The notes: a model not told the origin generated them from the letters alone. A DNA stretch of 64,000 nt from an uncultured Verrucomicrobiota bacterium (GCA_903953565.1 CAJBKE010000027.1:1-64000), one strand, 5' to 3'; positions 18,929 through 31,432 are shown, counted from the first letter of the stretch. A program made the numbers and translations.

Positions 18929-21109
18929 ATGACCGACCGCGAAACCTCCGCCGTGCAGGAAGCCAAACTGCACTTCCTCGATTACTGGCGCGTCATCCGA
19001 TTGCGCCTCCCGATCATCATTCTCGCTTTCCTGCTGGTCGTGGTCACCGCGGGCGTGACGACTTACTTCCTGCCTCGCCAATACCAGTCGAACGTCATCA
19101 TCGAGGTCGAACAAAACGAGCAAAAGATCCGGATTTTCACCGAAGGTTACCAAGGCGCGATGGGCATGGATCCGCGCTTTGCCACGACGCAGTTCCAGAT
19201 CATCCAGCGGAAAGAGATGCTTTACCCGGTGATCGACTCGCTGAATCTGGTCGACAGGTGGAGCCAGGAATTCGGCATCCGCACGAAGGAACAAGCTTAT
19301 TTCAGACTGCGCAGCATGATCGACGTGCGCGAGGTGCGTAACACCAACCTCCTGCAGATCAGCGTCGAGAGCACGGACCCTCAGGAAGCATCCGATTTGG
19401 CCAACAGCATCGCGCAGGAATACCAGCGCAAACGCATCGAGGAGCAGCAAAAGATTCTGGCCCGATCCCTCTCCACCTTGGAGGACGAAGTTTCCAAGCA
19501 GCGCAAGAAAGTGCAGGAAGCCAACGACGAAATGAGCCGGATCCGCACGGAGCTTGGTATCACGGACCTCAATCCCGACAGCCTCGAGGATCCCATGCAG
19601 TCGCAGGAAACCGTGCTGCAGCAGCAGGAACAGCTCGCGAGCGAGGCGCGCACCCAGGCTTCCAATCTTCGCACCAAATACAACGAGATCGAAAAGCTCA
19701 CCGGTGACGAGCTGATGCGCTCGTTGCCGACGCTTGAGATCGAGGATCAGACTGTTGCCACGATCCTGCCGCAGTATCAGGAGATCAGCTCCGAGTTGGC
19801 CCGCGCCTTGCAATCGGGGCTCGGCGCACGCCACCCCAACATCCTTTCCTTGCAGGCCAAAAAATCCACCTATGAGCAGCAGTTGTCCGAGCAGATCAAC
19901 AGCATCCGCCGCACGCTCGTGGCCAACCTGCAGATTACCGAGCGCTCCATGGCCAAGATGGAAGAAGACCTCGAGAAATCCCGCTTGGATCAGCGCGAAG
20001 CCAAGACCCGCGGTTCGGAATACGGGCGCGCCAAAAACAATTACATTCAGGCCAAAAAAGTCCTCGAAGCTGCCGAACTGCGTCTCTCGACCGAGACCAT
20101 GCAGCGCAGTATGCCGATGAGTCCGGCACGCATCTGGGAAAAAGCGGAGCCTGCCTCCGCTCCGTCCAAACCGCAAGTCCTGCTCAACATGGCGCTCGCC
20201 GTCATTGTCGGACTGATTCTCGGCATCGGCTTGGCATTCTTCCTCGAGTATCTCGATACCAGCGTGAAGACGATGGAGGACGTGGAGAACTTCCTCCAAG
20301 TGCCCGTGCTGGCCGTCGTGCCCAAGAATATCTCGCTGCTCTACGAACACCCCGATGCCACGGCCGATGCGGAGGCTTACCGTATCTTGCGCACCAACCT
20401 CGAGTTCAACCGGCCGTCAGCCGATGCCAATACCGTGACCTTCGTCAGCGGCGGCGCCGGGGAGGGAAAATCGACCACCTTGTCCAATCTCGCCTTCACC
20501 TTCGCGCAGGGGGGCTACAACACGCTTATCGTCGACGCCGACCTTCGTCGCCCCTCGCAGCACCGCATCATGGGAATGAACGGGGATTATGGTCTGAGCG
20601 ATTTCTTGACGACCGATGTGGACCTTGAAGATGTGGTCCTAGCGACGGAGTTCCCGAATCTTTTCCTCTTGCCCAGCGGCAAGCTGCCGTTCGATGCGGT
20701 CGGCGTGCTCAACTCCCAGCGGATGATGGACCTCATTGCCCAAGTAAAAAGCCGCTTCGATATCGTGTTCTTCGACTCGCCGCCCATTCTCGGGGTGAGC
20801 GATGCGTCCGTCTTGGTCCGCGCTCTCGACCTCACCATCATTGTCGTGCAGCACCGCCGCTTCCCGCGTGCCATGCTGCAGCGCGTCAAGCAGGCCGTGC
20901 TCAATGTCGGCGGCAATATCCTTGGCGTCGTCCTGAACAACGTCGATGTCCGTCACGACCAGTATTACGAGTATTACACCAACTATTATAACTACTACTA
21001 CACGCCGCGGAACGCGCCCGATGGCGTCAACGGCTCGGCGGCGAAAGAGAACAAGGCCCCGGCCCGCGCCCGCCGCGCCGCTCGTGTCGCTCAGGAAGAC
21101 GACTATTGA
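18929..21109 (+). CDS. Chain-length determinant / BY-kinase (Wzc-like) for exopolysaccharide
   Basis: This 726-residue inner-membrane protein controls polymerisation and export of surface polysaccharide. An N-terminal Wzz domain with one helix (about residues 31-52) is followed by long coiled coil and a second helix near residue 420. A cytoplasmic bacterial tyrosine kinase domain follows, with Walker A GGAGEGKST (Lys514), the DADLRRP motif and FDSPP. Near the C-terminus is a tyrosine cluster, YYEYYTNYYNYYY, the usual autophosphorylation tail. The ATG at 18929 is preferred to 18887 because it gives the normal short cytoplasmic lead. The export gene follows after one base. No glycosyltransferases or flippase are adjacent, so the synthetic genes must lie elsewhere. 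Confidence 0.9.
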   Translation: MTDRETSAVQEAKLHFLDYWRVIRLRLPIIILAFLLVVVTAGVTTYFLPRQYQSNVIIEVEQNEQKIRIFTEGYQGAMGMDPRFATTQFQIIQRKEMLYPVIDSLNLVDRWSQEFGIRTKEQAYFRLRSMIDVREVRNTNLLQISVESTDPQEASDLANSIAQEYQRKRIEEQQKILARSLSTLEDEVSKQRKKVQEANDEMSRIRTELGITDLNPDSLEDPMQSQETVLQQQEQLASEARTQASNLRTKYNEIEKLTGDELMRSLPTLEIEDQTVATILPQYQEISSELARALQSGLGARHPNILSLQAKKSTYEQQLSEQINSIRRTLVANLQITERSMAKMEEDLEKSRLDQREAKTRGSEYGRAKNNYIQAKKVLEAAELRLSTETMQRSMPMSPARIWEKAEPASAPSKPQVLLNMALAVIVGLILGIGLAFFLEYLDTSVKTMEDVENFLQVPVLAVVPKNISLLYEHPDATADAEAYRILRTNLEFNRPSADANTVTFVSGGAGEGKSTTLSNLAFTFAQGGYNTLIVDADLRRPSQHRIMGMNGDYGLSDFLTTDVDLEDVVLATEFPNLFLLPSGKLPFDAVGVLNSQRMMDLIAQVKSRFDIVFFDSPPILGVSDASVLVRALDLTIIVVQHRRFPRAMLQRVKQAVLNVGGNILGVVLNNVDVRHDQYYEYYTNYYNYYYTPRNAPDGVNGSAAKENKAPARARRAARVAQEDDY

Positions 21110-21110
21110 T

Positions 21111-21674
21111 ATGTTCCGCCTGCCCCGCATTTTCTTCATCGCGGTCTCGCTGGTTTGGATTCCGGGCCACGTGCTTGCTTCCGACGCGGCTTTCCGGAAC
21201 GGAGACACCATCGAACTGCGCATTGGCGGGGTTCCGTCCGAAGAGACACAGCTGATCACCGGCTCTTACACCGTGGATGGGGAGGGGTTCATCAATTTGC
21301 CGCATGTCGGCAAAGTGCGTGCCGCCGGCCTGGGTCAGGCGGCACTGCAGCGGGCCGTCGAGGCGGCCTACCGTGGCGGGGAGATCTATACCAACCCGAC
21401 GATCACGGTCACCGTGCCGACCACGCTGCGGTTTGTGAACGTCAGCGGCGATGTTCGCCAACCGCGCCGCGTCGAATACACCTCCGATCTCACCGTTCTC
21501 GGGGCGATCAGTGCAGCGGGCGGATTCACCGACTACGCCGACCAGCGCAAGGTCCGTCTCATGCGCGGCGGAAGTGCCCAGCTCGTGGATATCAAGGCCG
21601 TCCGATCCAATCCGTCTCTCGACATCATCCTCCTCCCCGGCGACCAGATCGAAGTTCCGCAAAGCTTTTGGTGA
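21111..21674 (+). CDS. Polysaccharide export protein (OPX/Wza-like, SLBB)
   Basis: This 187-residue exported protein has a signal peptide (MFRLPRIFFIAVSLVWIPG) followed by a Poly_export domain (YTVDGEGFINLPHVGKV) and one SLBB domain (VNVSGDVRQPRRVEY ... LLPGDQIEVPQ). It starts one base after the BY-kinase stop, so the two form a unit. Such proteins form the periplasmic and outer-membrane part of the exopolysaccharide exporter. It is shorter than Wza (about 380 residues), lacks further SLBB repeats and a C-terminal outer-membrane helix, and no lipobox is visible. A separate outer-membrane partner is therefore likely. Confidence 0.85.
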   Translation: MFRLPRIFFIAVSLVWIPGHVLASDAAFRNGDTIELRIGGVPSEETQLITGSYTVDGEGFINLPHVGKVRAAGLGQAALQRAVEAAYRGGEIYTNPTITVTVPTTLRFVNVSGDVRQPRRVEYTSDLTVLGAISAAGGFTDYADQRKVRLMRGGSAQLVDIKAVRSNPSLDIILLPGDQIEVPQSFW

Positions 21675-21725
21675 GGCTGGGTGTGGAGTTTGACCACCCC
21701 CGCGAGTGTGTCTAAGTTCACCGGA

Positions 21726-22184
21726 ATGTCCGGGAGGCCCTCCATCCTGTTGATGTTGTGCGGCTTGCTGCTGGTCAATCCGGTCCTCGGTCAATCCTTG
21801 CCGCTCGGTGCCACGATCAACTGGTCGGGTTCAATCATCACCGGAGTGACCTTGCGTGTCTGGGCGCCCAATGCCACAGCCGTGACGGTGCGCGGTCAAT
21901 TCAACAACTGGGGGCGGGACGGCCATGACCAAGGACAATGCCACCGACTATTGGACCGCCACGGTGGCCAACGCGCGCCCGAACCAGAAATACCAATTTT
22001 TCCCCGCTGGATCGGCGTCCCGCAGATGAGCACAGATCTCACCACGGAAAGCGGGTGGATGCCCGTCAACTCGACCGGGGTCGCTAACGAGGCCGGTGAT
22101 CTCCCGGGTTTCCAAAGACGCGCGGTGTCCCTACGGATGCAGGATGCGGCCGGTTTCCTCCGGCTCGGCGTAAGCGCGCCTTGA
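21726..22184 (+). pseudogene. Decayed CBM48/alpha-amylase-family gene
   Basis: The first frame encodes a signal peptide (MSGRPSILLMLCGLLLVNP) and the beginning of a CBM48-type domain ending QFNNWG. An extra G in the G5 run at 21910-21914 then shifts the frame. Removing it lets translation continue naturally as MTKDNATDYWTATV and PNQKYQFFP until a stop at 22027-22029. The rest, back in the first frame, resembles the C-terminal tail of verrucomicrobial secreted proteins (AAGFLRLG). The whole catalytic barrel expected between CBM48 and tail is missing. This indicates at least one frameshift and a large internal deletion. It lies between the polysaccharide export gene and a small unknown gene. 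Confidence 0.75.
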
Positions 22185-22195
22185 TTTGATCTTTT

Positions 22196-22678
22196 ATGCG
22201 ACGGCTGCCGCGACCCAGGCTGGTTTATCGCGCGCAGCGCGATCCGGGCAAGAAACCCAAGGGCGCCAAGGATGGTTGGATCGGGGTGGTGGTGGAGCGC
22301 GACGATCCGACGGACCGGCGCTCGCCGGGTACGATGTATGTTTACGGCCAGCAGGGATATCTAGGTGATTTCCGCACCAACGAGAACGGTTTCATCGGAA
22401 AATCGCGCGGCGTGCCGGCGGGGCATTACACACTGCAACCAAAGCGCAAAAGCGGAGCAAACTGGCCCGCGCAAACACCGGCCATCACGGGTCCGGGTCA
22501 GCCGGTGGGCAAGCCCGGGTCGGGTTACAAGGCGGACGCCATCCTTTTGCATCCCGGTGGCCGTCCCGGGGTTCCAGACTCGCTTTCGTGCATCACGACC
22601 AATGCCGAGGGCTTCCGCCGCGTCATGCACATCATGCATCAGGCTCCGGATTCGACTGTGCCGCTTATGGTGATCTAG
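22196..22678 (+). CDS. Small protein with L,D-transpeptidase-like HPG...SC motif, unknown
   Basis: This 160-residue protein has no signal peptide and a basic N-terminus. The second half carries GVPAGHYTL and then [10 protein letters not shown] followed shortly by DSLSCI. That order (basic turn, His-x-Gly, Ser-x-x-Cys-Ile) resembles the active site of L,D-transpeptidase-like families such as DUF2778 and DUF5675, whose usual ending is GCI. I cannot place it firmly in one of them. If correct, it could act on peptidoglycan peptides, yet nothing shows export. It follows the amylase pseudogene by 11 bases and is followed by a family A repeat. Confidence 0.6.
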   Translation: MRRLPRPRLVYRAQRDPGKKPKGAKDGWIGVVVERDDPTDRRSPGTMYVYGQQGYLGDFRTNENGFIGKSRGVPAGHYTLQPKRKSGANWPAQTPAITGPGQPVGKPGSGYKADAILLHPGGRPGVPDSLSCITTNAEGFRRVMHIMHQAPDSTVPLMVI

Positions 22679-22745
22679 GCGGATCGCGCCGTCCCATCGC
22701 GATTTTTCACCCAAGAACAACGTGCCGGGACGGCGCGATCCACCT
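22677..22745. repeat. Family A paired-hairpin repeat, copy 3 (chimeric)
   Basis: This 69-bp element has inverted ends AGGCGG/CCACCT. Its left arm, GATCGCGCCGTCCCATCGCGAT, joins the left half of a CCG-type stem to the right half of an ATG-type stem, so the inner stem is broken. The right arm is the CCG type (GTGCCGGGACGGCGCGATCC, slightly decayed). It reads as a recombinant between the two arm types. Confidence 0.85.
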
Positions 22746-22816
22746 CTAAGCCGATCCACCGCCATTGACACCGCGCGCTGCCCCCCGCATAGTCCGCCCT
22801 CCTTTTTCGAACCCGC

Positions 22817-24631
22817 ATGGAAAACATCCGCAACGTCGCTATCATCGCCCACGTCGACCACGGCAAAACAACCCTCGTCGACCAGCTGCTCCGGCAGTCC
22901 GGCACCTTTCAGGCCCACGAGAAACTCGAAGAGCGGGTCATGGACTCGATGGATCTCGAAAAAGAGAAGGGCATCACCATCCGGGCCAAGAACGCTTCGC
23001 TCAAGTGGGACAAATACCAGATCAATATCGTCGATACCCCGGGCCACGCCGACTTCGGAGGAGAGGTCGAACGCATCATGAAAATGGTCGATGGCGTGCT
23101 GCTCGTCGTCGACGCGTATGAAGGTCCGCAGGCCCAGACAAAATTCGTCCTGCGCAAGGCGATGGAAAACGGCCTCAAGCCGGTCGTGGTCATCAACAAG
23201 ATCGACCGCGAGAACGCCCGTCCGCACAAGGTTCTTGATATGGTGTTCGAGCTCTTCCTCGAACTCAACGCGACCGACGAGCAGCTCGATTTCCCGCACA
23301 TCTACGCCAGCGCCAAAGCCGGCTTTGCCAAGCGCGAGCTGGTCGATCCGAGCGATTCGATGGTGCCGCTTTACGAGGCCATCGCGTGGCACATTCCGGC
23401 GCCGAAAAAGTCGGAATCCGATTATTTCCAGATGCTCGTGTCGAATCTCGACTACAGCGATTACCTCGGGCGTATCGCCTACGGGCGTGTCATCAGCGGT
23501 TCGGTCAAGGTCGGGCAAAGCATCGTCTGCATCCACGCCGACGGACGCAAGGAGCGGGCCAATGTCACGGCCATCTTCGGCCACCAGGGCATGGAGAAGG
23601 TGAAGATCGAGTCGGCCTCGGAAGGCGACATCATCGGGTTGGCCGGATTTGAGGATGTCTTCATCGGCGAGACGCTGGTCGACAATGAGGAGCGCGAGGC
23701 GCTGCCTTTCATCCAGATCGACCCGCCGACCATCAGCATGCGGATTTGCGTCAACGATTCCCCCCTGGCCGGACGCGAGGGAAAACTGCTCACCGCGCGC
23801 CAGATCAAAGACCGTCTTATCCGCGAAACCAGGACCAATGTGTCCCTGCAGGTCTCGGAAACCGAGGCGGCCGGGCAATTCGAAGTCAAAGCCCGTGGCG
23901 AGATGCAGATTGCCATCCTCGTCGAGCAGATGCGTCGCGAGGGATTCGAGCTGCTCGTTTCGCGTCCCGAAGTGATTTTCCAACGTGACGCCAGCGGTTC
24001 GCTGCTCGAGCCGATGGAGACCCTTTACGTCGACGTGCCGCCGGACAATTTGGGCGACATCCTGCAGTCCCTTGCCGCGCGCAAGGCCGACATCGTCAAC
24101 ATGGAACACCATCCGCACAGCGTGCTGGTGGAGGCCGTCATCCCGACGCGCGGCATCATCGGGTTGGAGACCGACTTGGTCAACGCGACCAAGGGTCTCG
24201 GCACCATGAGCCACCTGTTCAAGGAATACGGACCGCACAAAGGCGAGATCCCGAGCCGCGGCAAAGGCGTGCTCATTTCCATGGAAGGCGGAATCAGCAT
24301 GGCTTACGCGCTCGATACCATCCAGGAACGCGGACGCCTTTTCATCGGACCGCAGGAGGAAATCTACGAGGGCATGATCGTCGGCGAGAACGCGCGTCCG
24401 GATGATTTGCCGGTCAATCCCTGCAAGGCGAAAAAGCTGACCAACATGCGCAGCCAGGGCGATGGCAAGGGCATCCAGTTGGCTCCTCCCATCCAGATGA
24501 CCCTCGAGCGCTCGCTCGAATACATCGCGCCGGACGAATACGTCGAAGTCACACCCAAGACCCTGCGTCTCCGCAAGAAGCTCCTGGATGCCACCGCCCG
24601 CAAGCGCGCCTCGTCGAAGACGGGAGGCTGA
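22817..24631 (+). CDS. typA: Translational GTPase TypA/BipA
   Basis: This 604-residue ribosome-binding GTPase related to EF-G helps large-subunit assembly and growth under stress. The GTPase motifs are plain: AHVDHGKTT (P loop), the switch region [19 protein letters not shown] and NKID. EF-G-like domains III and V and the TypA-specific C-terminal domain (around KLTNMRSQG) follow. Length and order match the family. The next genes downstream are a yebC remnant and rho, and a family T repeat lies right after the stop. Confidence 0.97.
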   Translation: MENIRNVAIIAHVDHGKTTLVDQLLRQSGTFQAHEKLEERVMDSMDLEKEKGITIRAKNASLKWDKYQINIVDTPGHADFGGEVERIMKMVDGVLLVVDAYEGPQAQTKFVLRKAMENGLKPVVVINKIDRENARPHKVLDMVFELFLELNATDEQLDFPHIYASAKAGFAKRELVDPSDSMVPLYEAIAWHIPAPKKSESDYFQMLVSNLDYSDYLGRIAYGRVISGSVKVGQSIVCIHADGRKERANVTAIFGHQGMEKVKIESASEGDIIGLAGFEDVFIGETLVDNEEREALPFIQIDPPTISMRICVNDSPLAGREGKLLTARQIKDRLIRETRTNVSLQVSETEAAGQFEVKARGEMQIAILVEQMRREGFELLVSRPEVIFQRDASGSLLEPMETLYVDVPPDNLGDILQSLAARKADIVNMEHHPHSVLVEAVIPTRGIIGLETDLVNATKGLGTMSHLFKEYGPHKGEIPSRGKGVLISMEGGISMAYALDTIQERGRLFIGPQEEIYEGMIVGENARPDDLPVNPCKAKKLTNMRSQGDGKGIQLAPPIQMTLERSLEYIAPDEYVEVTPKTLRLRKKLLDATARKRASSKTGG

Positions 24632-24642
24632 GCATCGCCTCC

Positions 24643-24705
24643 TGTAGCCGCGGCACTCTGTGCCGCGCCGGGGAGGAGAATGCGGCACAAAGTGCCGCGG
24701 CTAGA
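24643..24705. repeat. Family T paired-hairpin repeat (GCGGCAC stems)
   Basis: Ends TGTAGCCGC and GCGGCTAGA are inverted. The left arm forms the perfect hairpin GCGGCAC-TCT-GTGCCGC and the right arm forms GCGGCAC-AAA-GTGCCGC. The stem sequence differs from the other family T copies although the outer TGTAG end and the paired layout are the same. It could also terminate typA transcription. Confidence 0.85.
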
Positions 24706-24906
24706 TTGTTTTTCCACCTTGGGGGGTTGACATGGGGGGCAAGACGCTGTTTTATTCCATTCGTTCCGATTGTCCGCGCCGTTCGTCGCGCTCCCCTTCG
24801 AGGCGATTCCGGCAACTGGTTGCCAAAGAGCGGCGCACAATCCTCCGAGAACAAAAAGATAACCTATTCCTATCGAAGGAGTCCGAGCCGAATCTCGGGC
24901 ACTTTC
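24706..24906. other. Unassigned stretch between repeat and yebC remnant
   Basis: I see no convincing gene here. Short open frames exist on both strands, but none has a recognisable product. The segment may belong to the same decayed locus as the yebC remnant that follows. Confidence 0.4.
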
Positions 24907-25091
24907 TTAGCCGGTTGCAACAAGTGGTCCAAAGTTAAGCGCATCAAGGGCGCGCTCGACGCCAAGCGGGGAAAGTTCCATCCACGCGGGTGAAAGAGGT
25001 CGCCTTCGACAAAAACAACGACGTGCTCCGCGTCTACTCCCATTTCATTTTTCCTGCCCTCCAGCTCGAGGGCCTTTCCGGCTCCAACTGA
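24907..25091 (+). pseudogene. yebC: Internally deleted remnant of yebC (TACO1-family regulator)
   Basis: The frame from 24907 reads LAGCNKWSKVKRIKGALDAK, close to the conserved YebC N-terminus (MAGHxKWxxxKxxKxxxDAKRGK). The start codon is replaced by TTA and the conserved His by Cys. After KRGKF the frame breaks. A second frame from 24990 to the stop at 25089-25091 reads VAFDKNNDVLRVYSHFIFP, resembling the YebC C-terminus, where DDVQxVYxNF is usual. The roughly 200 residues in between are gone. This looks like a deletion scar. Whether an intact yebC exists elsewhere cannot be seen. Confidence 0.6.
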
Positions 25092-25106
25092 TTTCCCGAT
25101 AACACC

Positions 25107-26507
25107 ATGGAAGACAACAAATCCCCTGAAACCCCGGCCTTGCCGGCTCATGAACGCGAAGCGGCTTTGCCCGCTCACCGGCCCGATCCGGCGCTGCCTG
25201 CGCCCGAGGGCGATGGCCAGCGCGAGGGCGGCATGCGCCGCAACCGTCACCGCAACTTTCGCCGGGGACGCGATCGGCGCTTCCGTGGCGGCGGTGGTGG
25301 TGAGCGCGACGACCGTGGTCCGCGTGATGATCGCGGCCCTCGCGGCGGCGGTCAGGATGGTCCGTCCGATGCGGGCGTTCCTCTCGAGGACGAACCGACG
25401 GGCGAACCGGTTTTTGCCGAAGGCATTGTCGAAGTCAGCGGCAAAGGCTTCGGCTTCCTCCGCAACCCGAAGCGCAACTTCACCCAGTCGAACAACGACA
25501 TCTTTGTCACCCCCGAAGTTGTCCGCGCCTTCAACCTGCGCGACGGCGTCTGGATCAAAGGCGAGATCCGCAAGGGCAGCCGCGGTCCGCAGCTTTTCCG
25601 CTGCACCGAGATCGAGGGCGAAGACCCGGCCAAATACGCCAACATCCCGTATTTCGAGGAGCTGACCACGATCAATCCGAACTCCCGGATCAATCTCGAG
25701 ACCGATCCCGCCCGTTACACCACGCGCGTCATGGACATCATGACGCCGATCGGGAAGGGCCAGCGCGGACTGATCGTTGCCCCGCCGCGCACCGGAAAAA
25801 CAACGCTTTTGCAGCACATTGCCGAGGCCGTGGTGAAGAACCACCCCGAGATGAAGCTCATCATTTTGCTCGTCGATGAGCGTCCGGAGGAAGTGACCGA
25901 AATCCGCCGCACCGTGCCGCAGGCCGAGCTGATGGCCAGCTCGAACGACAGCGACATCAAGAGCCACACGCGCATCGCCATCCTTGCCATCGAGCGCGCC
26001 AAGCGCCTCGTCGAGATGGGCAAGGATGTCTTCGTCCTCATGGACTCGCTCACCCGCATCGGCCGCGCTTTCAATAACGCGACCGGCGGCGGCGGACGCA
26101 CCATGAGTGGCGGCGTCGATTCGCGTGCGCTGGAAATTCCGCGCAAACTTTTCGCTGCGGCCCGCAATACCGAGGAAGCCGGTTCACTCACCATTATGGC
26201 TACCGCGCTCATCGAGACCGGCAGCCGCATGGATGAACTTATTTTCCAGGAGTTCAAAGGCACGGGAAACATGGAGTTGGTCCTCGACCGCAAGGTCAGC
26301 GAACAGCGTATTTACCCGGCGGTGGACATTTTCCTCTCCGGCACGCGCCGCGAGGAATTGCTCCTGCCCGAAGAGCAGTTGCACAAAATCAACGTCATCC
26401 GCCGCGGTCTCGCCGGGCACAAGCCGATCGAGGCGATCGAGCGCCTGCTCCACTTTGTGCGGAAGTATCCAACCAATGCGGAGATGCTGAAGAGCATTCC
26501 GGGTTGA
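25107..26507 (+). CDS. rho: Transcription termination factor Rho
   Basis: This 466-residue hexameric RNA-dependent ATPase ends untranslated transcripts. A lineage-variable N-terminal insert rich in Arg, Gly and Asp (about residues 30-85) is followed by the RNA-binding cold-shock-like domain (GKGFGFLRNPKRNF). The RecA-like motor has Walker A PPRTGKTTLL (Lys231) and the R-loop/Q-loop stretch GGVDSRALEIPRKLF. The Arg/Gly-rich insert is a known kind of extension in some bacterial Rho proteins and probably adds RNA contacts. It converges on prfB with a family A repeat between the two stops. Confidence 0.97.
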   Translation: MEDNKSPETPALPAHEREAALPAHRPDPALPAPEGDGQREGGMRRNRHRNFRRGRDRRFRGGGGGERDDRGPRDDRGPRGGGQDGPSDAGVPLEDEPTGEPVFAEGIVEVSGKGFGFLRNPKRNFTQSNNDIFVTPEVVRAFNLRDGVWIKGEIRKGSRGPQLFRCTEIEGEDPAKYANIPYFEELTTINPNSRINLETDPARYTTRVMDIMTPIGKGQRGLIVAPPRTGKTTLLQHIAEAVVKNHPEMKLIILLVDERPEEVTEIRRTVPQAELMASSNDSDIKSHTRIAILAIERAKRLVEMGKDVFVLMDSLTRIGRAFNNATGGGGRTMSGGVDSRALEIPRKLFAAARNTEEAGSLTIMATALIETGSRMDELIFQEFKGTGNMELVLDRKVSEQRIYPAVDIFLSGTRREELLLPEEQLHKINVIRRGLAGHKPIEAIERLLHFVRKYPTNAEMLKSIPG

Positions 26508-26514
26508 TTTCTGC

Positions 26515-26581
26515 GGTGGATCGCACCGTCCCGGCGCGATATTTCGATGAAGAAATCGCGATGGGGACATCGCGATCCACC
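26515..26581. repeat. Family A paired-hairpin repeat, copy 4
   Basis: This 67-bp element has inverted ends GGTGG/CCACC. The left arm carries one unpaired base (ATCGCACCG-TCC-CGGCGCGAT) and the right arm is perfect (ATCGCGATG-GGGA-CATCGCGAT). It lies between the convergent rho and prfB genes. Confidence 0.9.
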
Positions 26582-26593
26582 TGACATTCGGGA

Positions 26594-27743
26594 TTACAAA
26601 TCCTCGTCTTCGTCCGCGGCGCCTTTTTTGTAGGTGAGGCCGCGGAGTTTTCCGTGGATGAAGGCGTCGAGGTCACCATCCATCACGCCCTGCACGTCGC
26701 TGGTTTGCACGCCGGTGCGGAGATCTTTGACCATCTGGTAGGGTTGGAAGACGTAGCTGCGGATTTGGTTGCCCCAGGCGATGTCGCCTTTTTCGCCGTA
26801 TTGGCGTTCAACCTCCGCGCGTTTTTTGTCCTGCTCGACCTGGTAAAGCTTCGCCTTGAGCAACTTCATGGCGAGGTTGCGGTTTTTCAGCTGGCTGCGC
26901 TCGGCCTGGCAGGCCACGACAATGCCGGAGGGCATGTGCGTGATGCGGACAGCGGTTTCCACTTTGTTGACGTTTTGTCCGCCTTTGCCGCCGCTGCGGT
27001 AGGTGTCGATGCGGAGGTCGCGCTCCTCGACTTCGATCGGGGCATCTTCGGGAATTTCCGGGGTGGCGTCGATGCTGGCGAAGGAGGTGTGGCGGCGCTT
27101 GTTGCTGTCGAACGGACTGATGCGGACGAGGCGGTGCACGCCGCGCTCGGTTTGCAGGTAGCCGTAGGCGTAGTCGCCGGTGACTTTGAGCGTGGCCCAT
27201 TTGACCCCCGTCTCGTCACCGGGCTGGATGTCGAGAATTTCGGATTTCATGCCGTGCTGCTCGATCCAACGCTGATACATGCGCATGAGCATGTCGGCCC
27301 AATCGCACGCTTCGGTGCCGCCGGCGCCGGAATGAATCGTGAGGTAGGCGGCATTGCGGTCGAACTCGCCACCGAGCAGGCAGGTGATCTCGAAGGCATC
27401 GAGTGCTTTCTCGAGATCGTGACATTCTTTGACCGCTTCCTGCTCGGCCTGGTTGCGGGCGTCGCCGGCGGCCTCCTCGGCGGCCATTTCGTGGAGGACG
27501 GCGAGGTCGCTGATGCGGGTCTCGAGGCTGCGGAAAGGTTCGATCAGTCCGCGCAGACGCGAAACTTTGGCCACGTCCGCTTGGGCTTGGTCCTTGTTGT
27601 CCCAGAACCCGGGTTCGGCCATGCGGCCTTCAACGGCCGTCAGTTCGGAAGCGAGCTTGTCGTAGTCAAAGAAACCTCCGCAACTGCGTCAGGCGGGACG
27701 CGAGCCCGGAGGTGTCGAGGGAGTCGAATTCAGGAAGAGACAT
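26594..27743 (-). CDS. prfB: Peptide chain release factor 2, made by programmed +1 frameshift
   Basis: RF2 releases finished proteins at UGA and UAA. The main frame (27667 to 26594) carries the RF2 codon-recognition motif SPF (in RISPFDSNKR) and the catalytic GGQ (SGGKGGQNVNK). Translation starts at the ATG at 27741-27743 and reads 25 codons to CTT, where an in-frame TGA follows. A +1 shift skips one T and continues as GAC. The total is about 382 residues, as expected for RF2. An internal GGAGG three bases upstream of CTT matches the known autoregulatory site, so low RF2 raises frameshifting. It lies downstream of ftsB. Confidence 0.95.
27665..27679 (-). promoter_or_regulatory. prfB programmed frameshift site
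   Basis: Read on the coding strand this is GGAGG-TTT-CTT-TGA-C. The Shine-Dalgarno-like GGAGG, the slippery CTT, the weak-context TGA and the following C match the classic prfB recoding signal element by element. Confidence 0.95.
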
Positions 27744-27802
27744 GGGAAATCAGGAAGAAAAATTAACCACGGAGTCCGCGGATGGCACGGATAAATGGCG
27801 GG

Positions 27803-27871
27803 AGGTGGATTGCGCCGTCCGGGCGCGACGAGGTCACCAACAAATCGCGATGGGGACATCGCGATCCACCT
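27803..27871. repeat. Family A paired-hairpin repeat, copy 5
   Basis: This 69-bp element has inverted ends AGGTGG/CCACCT. The left stem is partly decayed (ATTGCGCCG and GGGCGCGAC, paired with a G-T wobble). The right arm is perfect (ATCGCGATG-GGGA-CATCGCGAT). It lies between ftsB and prfB, which are transcribed in the same direction. Confidence 0.9.
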
Positions 27872-27873
27872 TG

Positions 27874-31432
<3,559 letters not shown>

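Noticed and set aside
22361-24688. A 775-codon open frame antisense to typA
   Set aside because: It is the opposite-strand reflection of a strongly conserved GTPase gene in GC-rich DNA. Its translation has no recognisable motif.
24706-24993. A 95-codon forward frame upstream of rho as an intact gene
   Set aside because: Only its last part resembles YebC, it breaks before the YebC core, and its upstream part has no similarity that I recognise. It is treated as a remnant.
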